A DNA stretch of 64,000 bases from Melieria omissa (GCA_963971225.1 OZ020270.1:72680432-72744431); one strand, 5' to 3'; positions 51,684-63,085 are shown, numbered from the stretch's first letter. Notes: a model not told the origin generated them from the sequence alone. Numbers and translations: made by a program.

Positions 51684-53112
51684 CATCAACAGGACTGGGA
51701 ATAATTGTGGCGTTTGAATCCTCCTCGTCGGACAAGGGGGACTCAGTGGCGCCATCGACACTCATAGCCACGTGGTCGAAGAACTCACCGACATATTCGG
51801 AGGCCGACGTGACACTGCCGGTGTCGTCGGATGGGCATTCTTCCGACGGGGCCATGATGCAAGTGGAGGTGGATGGACTGGGTTCGGGAGCCGTCCCCTT
51901 AGGTATCTGGGTGCTACCTTGTAGATCGCACCTATATACGCTGAGGACGATCGACCCAAACGCGTAGTTTATTTCTCCGTCCTTTGCCAGAATCGGAGCT
52001 AGCGACTCTTCGTTGATGACGATGAGCGCCTGCCGAAGATGTCCTCTCGGCTCGCTGACCTTGGCGACCTTCCAATCATGAGTCGGGAGGTGCACATTGC
52101 TCAGCTGAAGGTGCTCCAGTATCTCGCTTGGAGAGGAGGGTTCAGCTGGGATCCAGGCCTTTGCACGCGGGCGATTGGGGATTTGGTTCATCGAGACCGC
52201 GGCTAGCTTCGCGCCGGGCCAGACCTCGCCGATCTTGTTGATCGCCTGCTTGTACAGATCCGCTGAGCGTTGATCTGCACAGGCGATGAGTTTGACATGC
52301 CCTTGATACCATCCGGCATCGCGGCATGTAGGGGAGAAGCCTGGGTTGGCCGAAACGATGTCTTTATAGACATTGGTGAGTTTGGCTTGCACTAATCTCC
52401 AGTTCGCCCCGGAGATAGTGCCATCGCTGTTAGCACGGTCGATGATAGCCCAAACAATGCCTTCCTTGACCACCTCGCTGAACGGTCGCAGAGGTTTTGG
52501 CTTGACGACCGCCAGCCTGGGCCGTTTAGGGTCCTGGGCTGCAGGAGGAGCCAGTTGCTCGCCCGATCTTTGGCGCTTCACGGCGACCTCCGGCAAGGGA
52601 ATTGGTCGGTCGTTTTTGTGTTGCTGCGCCCAGAGGAGAGCGTCGTTATCCTTGTCGGATAGGGTGCTCGGATCCGAGGAACCGAAACGGCTCAGTATCC
52701 TCATAGCCGATCTCCTGTTTCTGTACGCCCGTGTTGAAGCGCTAATGTGTTGCGGGCGGACGGCAGCAGAAGTGGAGGTGCTGGATCCAGCACCAGTGGA
52801 GCCTGGTGTTGGTTTGGAAGCCGGTGTAGCAACACCGGCAGGGTGGACGGATGGGGTATGGATCCCCCTACGCGGTGCCGAGACCGGTGCCGCGGGGGGG
52901 CGCTTGCTACGGGTGGGAGCAGCTCGGCCCTTGAGTGGTGCGGAAGTAGACGGACCCGGCCTTGAGGCAGTGGATCTCGCCTGCACCACAGGTCTTGCTG
53001 CGACAGCGCCTCCCGAGGAGGGTGGCGCTTGATTGGTCGGCTGTTGCCGAACCAAACGTTTTGGGTCCCCTTTTGGGTTGGCCGGTGTTTTTAGGAATTT
53101 GGACTTGTCCAT
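51664..53112 (-). CDS. LOA/I-like LINE ORF1 (Gag-like)
   Basis: 482 residues, open. Residues 1-130 are Pro/Ala/Ser/Thr-rich and basic. About 130-190 hold a short helical region (RSAMRILSRFGSSDP, TLSDKDNDALLWAQQ) also seen in the ORF1 at 10264-11181. About 215-405 form a globular domain (VWAIIDRANSDGTISG, WRLVQAKLTNVY, GYVKLIA-like core, RGHLRQALIVINEES) like the DUF4780-type Gag domain of such LINEs; no CCHC knuckles. The tail is acidic. It should package LINE RNA. The stop TAA (51664-51666) lies inside ORF2, which suggests translation of ORF2 by reinitiation or frameshift. Confidence 0.88.
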   Translation of the reverse strand: MDKSKFLKTPANPKGDPKRLVRQQPTNQAPPSSGGAVAARPVVQARSTASRPGPSTSAPLKGRAAPTRSKRPPAAPVSAPRRGIHTPSVHPAGVATPASKPTPGSTGAGSSTSTSAAVRPQHISASTRAYRNRRSAMRILSRFGSSDPSTLSDKDNDALLWAQQHKNDRPIPLPEVAVKRQRSGEQLAPPAAQDPKRPRLAVVKPKPLRPFSEVVKEGIVWAIIDRANSDGTISGANWRLVQAKLTNVYKDIVSANPGFSPTCRDAGWYQGHVKLIACADQRSADLYKQAINKIGEVWPGAKLAAVSMNQIPNRPRAKAWIPAEPSSPSEILEHLQLSNVHLPTHDWKVAKVSEPRGHLRQALIVINEESLAPILAKDGEINYAFGSIVLSVYRCDLQGSTQIPKGTAPEPSPSTSTCIMAPSEECPSDDTGSVTSASEYVGEFFDHVAMSVDGATESPLSDEEDSNATIIPSPVDGADCPN

Positions 53113-55064
53113 GCGAAAAGGGTCCCCACTTAAGGCCGCTATCCCGACCGGAGCGCGTAGTCACCTTGATGGTCCCATGGTTATCTATGCAAATGCAGGG
53201 AGGCCATGCGAGGGTTGACACACACCCTTATGGAGTAGTGTGTTCAGAGCCGAACCAGTGCAAATTGGGAGTTTATCTCAACCAAACCTACGCCACCAAC
53301 TCAATGGTGACCGATCGGGAACGTACCCTAAGGCCTGCCAGGGTTTTAACGGGACGGAGATGAACTGTGACCTTAGACCGGAGCCGTTCGCACAAGGTTT
53401 CACCCCGGTGGTACTAGGTCCGGAAGCCACAGCCACCAGCTCAAAAGCGAACGAGAATTAGTCAGAAGACAAAAGAGAGTCCGTAGACGAAGCCAGATCG
53501 TGCCGATGCCCGAAACCCACACCTAGCGGTTGTGAGCACCGGGCGGGGGAGGTGGTGTGGGCCATTTAGCGTTACCCAGGATGCACCACGAGGAGGCGAC
53601 CCACTTTACATCCCATATGGCTTAGTAAGAAATAAAAAACATCGTACAGCCTTAGTGAACTTTAATTGGGATCTAACTTTTTTTTACACTTACTAAAGCA
53701 ATAAATACCTACTAGATTACTTACATAAACCTATGAAATAAATTAATTTTTTTAATAGAATAAATAAAAGTACGAAGTGACCTCTTTTTGTAAAATACGC
53801 AGCTCGATAGGACTGCGCACTTTCTGAACCCCTACAATTTACTTGGTACACTAATCAAAATATTTGTTTCATTATTTGTTTCATTATTAGAATAACCGAA
53901 AGGGTTAAAGAAATATTTTTCTTTCTCAAAAACTCTTGCCAAGTGGAATTTATGCTATTTTTCGCTGTCACCGTTCGCCCTTCTACATGTTTTTTAAATG
54001 TCATCTGTGGTGTTAGAGATACTCCGAGATAGCAATACTCACTCGTAATTTTTATGATTTGTCCATTAAAATACCATTTGTCATTAATACCTAATCTGCC
54101 TCCTTTTCTAAAAATCATAATTTCCGATTTGCTTAAGTTTACTTCTACGTTCCACATCTTACAATATTCTTCCAGTCTATGTATAATTTTCTGCAATACA
54201 TTTCTCTCATCAGCAAGAATAACAATATCGTCAGCATATACTTGCTGACGTATGTTGCATCGAATTTCAGGTATATATATTCCACCTCCCAGGTTGTCAT
54301 AGAGGTCATTAAGATAAAGTGCGAAAAGAAAAGGTGAAAGTAAACAGCCCTGTTTTACCCCAGAAAGTGTCTCGAAATCCGTCGACAACTCCTGTCCCGT
54401 CTATACTACTGATCTTGTATCACTGTAGATGCTTTCAATTAGCCTGACTAACTTAGTGGATACTCCCACTGTAAACAACTTATAAACCAACGCCTTCCGA
54501 GGAACCTTATCAAACGCAGCTTTGAAGTCTACGAAGAACGCATAAGTCTTTTTATTATTACTGAAATTGTAATGGACGATAGCTGTCAAGTTATATATAT
54601 TATCTGCTGTGGAATAGCCTTTGCGAAAACCTGCTTGATATTCGTTTAGCACCTTGTTATTTTTTGCCCAATCCGAGAGTCTCGTGTTGAGTACTCCCAT
54701 CATTACTTTCGCTATGCAATTCATAAAGGAAATGCCTCGATAGTTCCTCGGCAGCGTATTATCTCCCTTTTTATGTAATGGAAAAATTATACTTTTAACA
54801 AAGGCGTTATCCACTCTACCACTTTCAAATAACACGTTATATGTGCTCGCTAATTCTTGCAGGAGCTCGTCAGGGGCATTCTTTATAAATTCATAAGAAA
54901 CTCGGTCTTCACCAGGAGCTTTATTTAATTTCGTTTTTGCTAACATCGTCCGTATTTCACTTGTCGTTATGTCTCTATCTAATTCGTAAACTAAATTCAT
55001 GTTGTGAGCGTAGTGCATGTCAAATGAGATCTGTGGTGGGTTTTAGAGCTGTGCAAAATAATCT

Positions 55065-55283
55065 TTAAGCTTCCCTGCTGCGATTGTTGTTCCTGTCACT
55101 TGTTCCTTTCGAACAAGTGACAGGAACCTTGGTTTTGTCAATATATATTTTCCCATTGTTCGAAAATTTTTGATTTGCTATTTTTAATGAACAATTATTA
55201 TAATGTATTAAAAAATTTCCATTTAAAGTTGTATTCGTTGCATCGCAACTACTTATAATAGAGTTGTTTTTGGCACTTTTCAT
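55065..55283 (-). pseudogene. Possible env start of the second gypsy-type element
   Basis: 72 residues after integrase on the same strand. It contains one Cys-Asn/Thr glycosylation-rich stretch (NTTLNGNFLIHYNNCSLKI) loosely like extracellular parts of insect retroelement envelope proteins, a class related to baculovirus fusion proteins. No signal peptide, cleavage site or transmembrane segment is visible and the frame is cut short, so it is non-functional. Low certainty; a chance frame is possible. Confidence 0.35.
55089..55127. other. Perfect 17-bp hairpin with 5-nt loop
   Basis: GTTCCTGTCACTTGTTC, loop CTTTC, then the exact inverse complement. It sits within 60 bp of the junction between the LINE (ends about 55030) and the gypsy remnant. 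Confidence 0.85.
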
Positions 55284-55521
55284 GGTTATTACTAGTGCCC
55301 ATACAATTAATTGTAATTTTAAGTTTGAGTTATTTTCAGTATTAGTTTCTGCTAGATTACTATATTTAGTTGGTCTTTTAATATTACTAATATGGATTCC
55401 ATCTAACTGGATCTAACTGGCTGTTTTCTAAACTTAGGTTCCTCTTTATGCCTTATATTTCTATAGTTTTTAATAAACCCTACCAACCTAGTTTTTAATA
55501 AACCCCTTTTTTCTTCTTTAA

Positions 55522-56216
55522 GGGGTCATTCTCATGCGCGGACAGGAAAAATGGACATTCTTCAGAAATTATTTCCTTTGTGAATACACTTTAATTTATT
55601 CATTGTTATTGTACAAAAATAAAAAACAAAAAAAAAATTTTTTAATGTTTTCAAACACTTTTTTTCGATTAAAGACACGGCTTCTGCCGCGTCATGGTCA
55701 GCTGACGGGGATTGTTTTGAGTCACAGGATTATCTCAAACATAAATTTCAAAGAAATTCTTATTCAGTATGAACGTACCTCTCGTCCGTAGTAAATTTGA
55801 ATTTTTTCATAAGAATCTCACAAAATGGCAGGCATTGGAAGTTAGAACAGTAAAAAATGGTTGTTTTTGAAGATTTTATCAATTAAAAAAAATATGAAAT
55901 TTTTAACATATCGGAGTGAATTTACTAGGGACGATAGCTAACAGTATGTAGAATGACATGACAAAATCGCAGAGAGATCGGATGAATGGTTTTTTATTAA
56001 ATCATCCCCGCCATTTCAAAAAAGGCGTTCCGAGAAAAACACGTTTAAAGTTTTGACTAACCGCTAGAATCCTTGACCGCTCGTTATATAAATGTCTGTA
56101 GAAGCCGAAATACTTGAAATTTTCCAATACAATTTTGACAGCACCTTCTTCAAGGACGATACATTCCAAATATGTTAAAAATAGATTTTTACAAAATTTC
56201 ACATGAGAATGACCCC
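55522..56216. mobile_element. TTAA-flanked MITE (piggyBac-type), family 2
   Basis: 695 bp, TIR GGGGTCATTCTCATG (left) and exact inverse (right), TTAA at 55518-55521 and 56217-56220. It lies in the integrase C-terminal coding region. No coding capacity. Confidence 0.88.
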
Positions 56217-56458
56217 TTAACTTTGCAACGCCTTTCGTAAATTATTGTGTGGTTTATTATGTGATTGTGTACTTCTAATGGAGTGCATTTAATTGTACTG
56301 TGATATGTATCATTATATAGCATTATTGCTTTGAAAATTTGCTGTGTAATTGGTAGATAATTTTCAAGATTAAGGGTTCGAATTTTTTCGGTAAAATTGT
56401 TGTTTAAACTTTCTATGTCGCTGTTGCCAGTATGACTATTTGGTTTAGTAATATGGTA

Positions 56459-57685
56459 GGGTAAAAGGTTCGGTTGTGGGCATAGTTCGGTTGTGGGCAC
56501 CCCTTCGTATCTTTTGATAGAAAGCAGGCTGGGTTTTTTTGACTAAGGCTATTTGTTCATTATGGAAGCACGATCTTTTTATGCCAAATACTGAATCGAA
56601 CAGACACGCCTGCTTTGTGCTGGGACCATATATATCTTTCTGTGCTTAAAAAATAAGACAAACATTTTTTTAAACATTTTAAATGGTGTCATAAATCGAA
56701 GTGAATCCATCGAGAAGGCGAGTAAAATGCATTTTTATTTAGTAAATTTATTATACTTTGTGATCCAATATTGATTACAACCAATATGTTTACCCCGAAC
56801 AAATTTTTCACTACTTCTCAAAATGGCTGCCAAATTCGGTTGTGGGCACCGCAATTAGTTCGGTTGTGGGCCCCCCTTTTTTTTGTGATTTGGTAAGTTT
56901 TGGTAAGTTATATCATCGGAAATGGTCTTTTTACGCATTTTTTGGTTGTTGTAGCTATATCATCCGAGGATAAATAAAAATCGTCCGATATCTTTTTTAA
57001 TGTGCTGGATGTAAGTAAACATTGTTCTGCAGACAAGCTAACCAAAAAATCGACTGCCGCAGCGTATGCGATTTCCCGAACCACTCTTCAACGCTACAAA
57101 AAGAAGGTGGAAGAAAATTTCGGAGACATCAAAGCTGTCGACGGTGGTGTTTTCTTCTTTTTCTTCTTTTCGTGGACGTTATCGAATCAGGTTAACTGGT
57201 GTTTTCCACCTTCTTCACGTCACAGCACTTGAAGAGTGTTGATTAATTAGGTTGAATTTCATTTTACTTTAGGTCTTCTTGACAGCCCAGGAGAATGACT
57301 TGGTCACTTACATTTTGAAATGCCCGTCCATCTAAAGTGTGCCGACATGCGTACCAGCTACTTCACATGCGTGCATTGTGCTTCAAATAATTAAAACTTA
57401 ATGTTTTTCTATATTCGTGTTGGTTTTTCTTAATATTTCCCCGTTTCCAGCAGATTTTCCAAGGGTGCCCACAACCGAACCAAAAAAAAATTTTCGTTAA
57501 AAATGACTACTTTACAAAATTAAAAAAAAAAACTTTTCTATTTGACGGAATCGATTTATTTTTGTCATTACTTGTTAGCTTAGGTCTCTAGCTTTCCATA
57601 GATGCCAATATGTCCGATTAAGAAGAACTTGGTAAAAAGTTATGAGCCAAAAATTAAAAGGTGCCCACAACCGAACCTATTCCCC
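56459..57685 (+). mobile_element. pogo-like DNA element, copy 2 (1,227 bp)
   Basis: TA at 56457-56458 and 57686-57687. Same ends and the same six TTCGGTTGTGGGC motifs as copy 1, without the inner MITE. It contains the better-preserved helix-turn-helix coding stretch at about 57034-57135 (DKLTKKSTAAAYAISRTTLQ). No catalytic domain. Removal with one TA restores the integrase frame. Confidence 0.92.
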
Positions 57686-58289
57686 TATTGTATTCCCTCG
57701 TTCCGCAAGAACTGTTTAACGTTTTTATTATTGAATTCATTATCATTCATAAAAATTTTTGTAGTTGACTTACAAGCGTTCTTCTGTTTCTATCTGTAAG
57801 TGGAAAATTTTTCGATAAAGACCATGAACGAGTGTTTGCTATTCACGTATGTATTCACGTGAATTATTTCGTTAGTTGGAGTTTCGGTTTTTTGGAATAT
57901 GCTTTTTATGGGATTTCGGTCATATTTTTCTCCTGAGCATGTGTCGCAGTTATTTATTACCTATTTATTTGCTCTCTGAGGTGAGTGTTATACAGCTTAG
58001 CCTTTAGTTTTTCGAAGGTTGCTGTAATACCACAATGGTTGCTTTCGTTTTTATGAAGAAGCGCAATTTGTTTCCTCAATTCTTCCTCACTTTCTACGTC
58101 TCTCGCCAGTTGTGAACACTTGACGAATTTGATGTTAGAGTATGCAAAAAATTCCTCTTCCATAATTTTTTGGACTTTATGATACTCATGGTCGTCAAGG
58201 TGAGAATATATTCCTACTTTTCCTTTCTTAATTTCCTTTCTAATGATGTCCAACACCCTGTTTTCATCTACAGTCCATTTCATAACTAT

Positions 58290-58313
58290 ATTATTATTAT
58301 TATTATTATTATT
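58290..58313. repeat. (ATT)n microsatellite
   Basis: About eight ATT units, giving a poly-Asn run on the minus strand at the N-terminus of the integrase frame. Confidence 0.85.
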
Positions 58314-58328
58314 TATTTGGTTCATTAA

Positions 58329-58838
58329 CCCTTTCGGGTATTCTATGCCATATGGCATAGTCTATTTTCAGTGCCTGTTCTAGGTCAAAAACTTGTGGAT
58401 ACTACTTTTTTCAATTTTTCTCTGAAGATTTTTATACGAAATAATGAAAAAAATATTTTGATTAGTGTACCAAGTAACTTGTAAGGGTTCAGAAAGTGCG
58501 AAGTCCTATCGAGCTGCGTATTTTACAAAAAGAGGTCACTTCGTACTTTTATTTATTCAATTGCAAAAATCAATTTATTTTATAGGTTTATGTAAGTAAT
58601 CTAGTAGGTATTTATTGCTTTAGTAAGTGTAAAAAAAGTTAGATCCCAAATATAGTTTACTAAGGCTGTACGATTTTTTTATTTTTTACTATGCCATATT
58701 TCATGATGCCCAAAAACCACTTTTTCGAACAATATTTTAAAAAATTACTTTTGATTATTCATTATGTAGGCTTAAACAGTAATAAAATGGAAAATAATGA
58801 CTTTTAAAGTTAAAAACAAAAAAGAAGTACCGAAAGGG
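58329..58838. mobile_element. piggyBac-type MITE, copy 2
   Basis: 510 bp between TTAA at 58325-58328 and 58839-58842. Ends CCCTTTCGG and inverse. Shares long blocks in inverted orientation with the MITE at 47861-53904 (for example AAAGAGGTCACTTCGTACTT). It is uninterrupted and so shows the empty site of the 48013-53612 LINE (the ATTTCATGATGCCC area). Confidence 0.88.
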
Positions 58839-59074
58839 TTAAGGTTACACTACCTAAGAACCATTATAAAGAACCATAAAAGAACCATTTATAAGTGCAT
58901 CAACTAATATTAGGTAACAGTGGTATCGAGCTTAAAAAAAAAGAAAAAGAAAAATACAAACTGTATACTTAAGGCTATTACAGAAAAAGTACAGTATATA
59001 GGAGTTGAGATACAATGCAAAGAGTAAGAGATGAGAAATAAGTTTTGATGATCTGTAATCGAAAGGCAAGTCCA

Positions 59075-59437
59075 TTACAATAATTCATTGAAATAGTCGG
59101 AAATTCGCGCTTTATAGTTGTTTCTATTCAGTCCAGCTTTCAAAGTGTCCGGAAGAGAGTTCCATAGTCTTACGGCGTTAATGAAAAAAAGTCTAGAAGA
59201 GGTCAGGTACACATACTTTGGAACAATAAGGTTGTGATGTCTTCCCGACTTAGGCATTTGAAGTTTGTCATATAAATATTTCGGCTCTTTCCATTCAACT
59301 AATTTAAATATGAATGCACAGTTTCTTGCTGACAAGTAATTGGTGATGCTGCAACCAAGAATTTTATTCCTCCACAGCGAGACATGGTCATATTTTCCCA
59401 CCCCATATACATATCGAGTAATGTTATTAAATGTCAC
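59075..59437 (-). pseudogene. LINE ORF2 C-terminal domain fragment
   Basis: 120 residues. IVPKYVYLTSSRLFFINAVR followed by LWNSLPDTLKAG is the conserved C-terminal segment found after the RT in CR1/Jockey-superfamily LINEs. No RT motifs remain. It belongs to a different lineage from the neighbouring RT (54-55 kb), which has a zinc knuckle instead. Confidence 0.7.
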
Positions 59438-59589
59438 ATTAATTTTATATAATAATTAATTAATTTTATATAATAATAAATATATCACCATCTCATTTTT
59501 ATAACTCCTTTGCAAAAGGAAACACTTGCAAAAAATTTGCCAATTGTTTTTTGTTTGTTATTAAAAGTAACGTATATTTGTAATTTTAA

Positions 59590-60124
59590 CCTTCACTCTG
59601 TGCATGGTGTTTACACCCTAATCCCGTGCAATGGGGAACTGAGTTCCCCATTTTTGAACCAGTATAGTTTGTATGGGAATGAGTAAAATAATAGTTTTTT
59701 GGGAAATAATTATATTATCATTATAGTATGACATATTATTAATGTTGTTGTTGTTTGTTGTTTTGTATTAGTATTTTTATTTTATTTATTTGTTTACCGT
59801 CTTTGAATTAGTTATTCCACCGGTGAGTGTGCTCGTGATTTAGAAATTGAGTGGTTCAGAACTTGGATAAGTTTTGCATGCAAAATGTATTGGTAAAAGA
59901 AACGGGGTCATTTATTCCCCAAAGCACAGCAGTTTGTGTGCTATTTTTGGCTATATCTGCCTAATCATACTTGAACTAAAATATTTGTTTATATTTTTAG
60001 ATTCTTCTCATCAATACCTTTCCAATGATATAAGTATAAATATATCGTTTAGAATTAGAAACCTTTACAATATCATGTTTTATGTCATCGTGGGGAACTG
60101 TATACCCCAAGCACAGAGTGAAGG
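59590..60124. mobile_element. TTAA-flanked MITE (piggyBac-type), family 3
   Basis: 535 bp, TIR CCTTCACTCTGTGC and inverse, TTAA at 59586-59589 and 60125-60128. Inside are several GGGGAACT/AGTTCCCC palindromic blocks. No coding capacity. Confidence 0.88.
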
Positions 60125-60128
60125 TTAA

Positions 60129-61900
60129 ATAAAGAAAACTACTATTGTTTCATATAAATTAAAAAAAAAATATTTTTTTTACTGTTTCATAACTATATCA
60201 CCACTAATCAAATATTCATTTTTCTTGCTGTCAAAACAATTTTTTTCGACATTGTAATGCTGTAAATTATACCAAAGAATATTGTTACGAAATTCCACAG
60301 TTCGTTATCGACGGTTCGTTTTGATTGTATTTGAAAATAAAACAACTTCAATTACTCAACAAAAATTAACAATCACTTTATTTACAAATTTGCACTTGTT
60401 CTACTTTACACTACTACTATTGCATGTTTCCCCATTGCTTGCTTAACACAGACTCGACTCATTGCGCTGCACACTGCTGCTTTTATACCAGTTTTCTTAT
60501 CGCGCCGAAGTTTCTTGCAACTTCTAATTGGAAAGCGCTCGACCATTCACGCACAGCCCATTTCTTCGAGAACCATCCTTGCCATATCGGACTATACCAA
60601 GCGAATTTATAACAGTTTTAATGTACTTCAAAGTACATGCCTAAAAGTATGCTTGCAAAAGCGTTCATGCACAGCAAAAAGTGCCTTTTCGTTTCAATAT
60701 ACAATATAAAGAATACGCATCTTCAAAAATTTGTCAAGCGTGTTTCTTGACGCGGGGGGGAAGAGATGAGCGGAGGCATAGGTTGCGGGAAATTTGCTCG
60801 CGCTCAACAGTTTGCGATCTTGTTCGTCGAAGCGCAAGCGGAGAGTAAACAACGAACCAAAGCATCGTCGTTTCAACGAAGATGATTCGGGATTCGCTAA
60901 TGTTTTTGGTGTTGTCGTTTATTGTGTGTATGCTTTCTTGTGTTGCGATTGGTTTTCTAAAAAAAATTGCTGCAATGTCACCATCAATCGATTCTTTGTG
61001 GTGTATGGCTTTTTGCTGACCAATGGTGCGCTTTGATTGATTTCAAAATTTGGTGGTTGATGCCAATTTAAAATGTTCGCAAATATTTTCACGTGGCGAG
61101 TTCGAAGTAAAATTATTTGTTTATACATATATTCACATGCTTGATTACAATTTTGGGAATATAGGAAAACTACGAAAAAAAATGAACTGATAGGCAGTAC
61201 AAAATTCGTGAAACACTTGAAATCAAAAATAATTAGATGCGTGTTTTAATTTTGTTATTTTTTTTTTAATCGAAATCTAACGGAGAAACCAAGGGTTAAA
61301 AGATTGTATGGAAAAACATAATTTAATAGGTCTATTGACTTTCAATAGGGCGAAAGCACTAAATAAAGAAATAATAAGACAAGTATTTTGTCATAAGAAA
61401 AATGTTATTACGGCATGCCTACGTTTAAAAATAGTTTAAATATTCTGCACCTGAATGGTTCTATGGCGAATGGTCTGATCATAAATTTACAATATTAGAT
61501 TTTCTGATTTTAGTGCTTTTAAACAAACATTATATGTGGGCCGTAAGAAAAGTTCCAAAGAACGGGACGGAAAATTATTACGGGTAATAAAAACGTTTTC
61601 TTTTCTTTCCAATTCCATTTTTATTGATTACTTATTATTTCTTTTTAATTGCCTGTAGCGATCATATAGGTCGCTATGCCAGCCATATTTTCTTTTCTTT
61701 TCTATGATTTTGCTGACTGTAGAGCAGTGAGTTCAGGAGCAATATGCGACGCCATGCAGGCTTATAGAAGAAGAAAATATAAATCGTTTTACAATTTCAG
61801 CTTTTCGCCAGCGCAACAACAAGAACAACAGCACATCGTCTTCCTTCTCTTCGCACAATTGAGCGAGAATGAACGAGTGACGTCAGCGTCTAGCATTCAA
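60129..61900. other. Region without a recognised gene
   Basis: AT-rich with homopolymer tracts. 60285-60560 has an LTR-like look (GTTACGAAATTCC start, a TTTATACC box) but no partner. No coding motif found. The end may include the 5' UTR of the next LINE. Confidence 0.45.
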
Positions 61901-62051
61901 AGTGTTTGGTCGTATTAGGTCTGCTATCGTTGTGTTATTCAGTGCCGGCTTCGTCCGTTATCTTTTGTTCTTTTTTCTCCAACTAGCGAAAAAAGCATTG
62001 CTTTGTATATTTGCACTTGAATTGAACATATTTGTTTTTCCTTTCGTGAAC

Positions 62052-63085
62052 ATGCCCCCTGGGGCAACTGATAATATGCCCCCTGGGGCTTTGCATTACT
62101 TGCAAGCGATACTCCACGAAAAAAGAAGAGACTTGCACATGGTTCCTCACTGGATCTCTTTCCTGAATTACCAAGTGTTGCGACGGCAGATCCCAAGTTT
62201 CTGATCCTAGCTTGCAGTGATGAAAATAAAAAGATGACTGATTTTTCATGTTTTGCTGTTCATAAGGCAATACAGCTTATCAGTAAAGAGGTAATTTCGA
62301 TTTCTGAACTCCGAGACGGTAAGCTTCTGCTACTAGTAAAAGACAAGAAAATTACACAAAGATTTCTAACCACCACACAATTACATGGAGTGTGCCGTAT
62401 TAATTTTTCTTTTCATTCTTCACTCAACACAACCAAGGGGACAATTTATGGCCCTTACCTCAACAAAGTTTCTGATGAAGAAATAGTAATTGAACTCAGC
62501 AGTCAAGGTGTTACTTCTATTTATAAATTTTACAAAATTATCAATGGAAAACCAACTCCTAGTGGTGTTATTTTATTGTCTTTCGACTCTTACAATTTAC
62601 CTAACAAACTAGACATTTCATGGCATTCCGTGAAGGTCAGGCAGTACATCCCTAATCCGATGAGATGCAAATTATGTCAATTGCTTGGCCACACTGCTAA
62701 ATGGTGTAAAAATCAACCGATATGTGTTGTTTGTTCATTGCCCCCACACCAACCAGATGATTGCACTCGCATTATGTGCGCTAACTGCTCCGAACCACAT
62801 CCATCATCATCCAATGAGTGTAAAAAATTTAAACAATCGAAAGATATTTTAGCTATTAAAACAAAGAACAAATGCTCCATGATGGAAGCTAGGAATATTT
62901 ACCGGACACAAGTTACTATACCCCCCTTAATAATTCAACATCCTATGCCGCTGCCCATTCTTTAGCAGAAACTCCTCGTGCTACCAATGCACAAAGTACC
63001 TCTACCCCAAAAACAACAATAAACAAAGAAAACAACAACACCAAACCATCGAGTACTAAACAAAAAAACAAAGAACAACCCTGGA
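62052..63085 (+). pseudogene. Second Jockey-like LINE ORF1 (Gag-like), frameshifted
   Basis: Starts at MPPGATDNMPPGALHYLQ (62052). A frameshift near 62140 leads into the frame GSSLDLFPELPSVATADPKF and on to 62965. Central knuckles CKLCQLLGHTAKWC, CVVCSLPPHQPDDC and CANCSEPHPSSSNEC form the same triple array as the LINE at 1-5 kb, so the families are related. Another frameshift in the C-run at about 62931 shifts the Ser/Thr/Asn-rich tail. It is cut by a LINE-tail insertion at about 63085. Role as for other Jockey ORF1 proteins. Confidence 0.85.

Larger units (their letters stand above)
48013..53612 (-). mobile_element. Full-length LOA/I-like LINE with 15-bp TSD, both ORFs open
   Basis: 5,600 bp between two copies of CCATATGGCTTAGTA (47998-48012 and 53613-53627). 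It holds a 5' UTR of 500 bp, overlapping ORF1 and ORF2, and a 104-bp 3' UTR ending in four TTAGG-type units on the plus strand (GGTTAGGTTAGGTTAGG). The perfect TSD and open frames make it the youngest-looking LINE here. Confidence 0.94.
47861..53904. mobile_element. piggyBac-type MITE, copy 1, split by a LINE
   Basis: Short TIR CCCTTTCGG and TTAA at 47857-47860 and 53905-53908. Without the 5.6-kb LINE it is about 430 bp and matches 58329-58838 in inverted orientation over most of its length. TTAA targeting and CCC-type tips are hallmarks of piggyBac. The flanking LINE frame is restored when it is removed with one TTAA. No coding capacity. Confidence 0.88.
45428..55018 (-). pseudogene. LINE RT and C-terminal domain, interrupted
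   Basis: 55018-54401 encodes RT fingers/palm (NKAPGEDRVSYEFIKN, LPRNYRGISFMNCIAKV, YQAGFRKGYSTADNI, FFVDFKAAFDKVPR). 54388-53905 continues with VKQGCLLSPFLFALYLNDL, the catalytic YADD (QVYADDIVILAD) and NLSKSEIMIF. After the MITE, 47849-47445 gives VVWGYSQFEEVDKLV, FIKRILRLPDFTP. After a stop and the Tc1, 45805-45428 ends with the knuckle ICSLCNRKENIQHFLGSC. One frameshift at 54390-54400, one near 47830, and a TGA near 47445. It is probably a CR1/Jockey-superfamily relative, but the clade is not certain. Confidence 0.82.
45304..55030 (-). mobile_element. Decayed LINE (unassigned clade) hosting two DNA elements
   Basis: A single LINE can be read across the nested insertions: RT from 55018, its C-terminal domain from 47849 to 45428, and a 3' end with ACTAACTAACTAACT-type tail at about 45304-45325. 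Removing the Tc1 (with one TA) and the piggyBac-type MITE (with one TTAA) makes the LINE continuous. 5'-truncated; no endonuclease is visible. Confidence 0.82.
55284..58319 (-). pseudogene. pol: Second gypsy-type integrase, split by two DNA elements
   Basis: 58319-57957 encodes the HHCC finger region (LLHKNESNHCGITATFEKLK, then NNCDTC just beyond). The core follows to 57690 with the first acidic site apparently Asn (HVNTY), the second as NDNEF, and, after the 56459-57685 insertion, the third as GNSDIESLN at about 56420-56440. The C-terminus continues through a further insertion (55522-56216) to a basic end near 55400. Removing each insert with one target copy keeps the frame open. It is a decayed relative of insect gypsy/errantivirus pol; RT and gag are absent. 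Confidence 0.78.

Noticed and set aside
60285..60560. Possible solo LTR (GTTACGAAATTCC start, TTTATACC box)
   Set aside because: No second copy, no matching end and no TSD found in the window.
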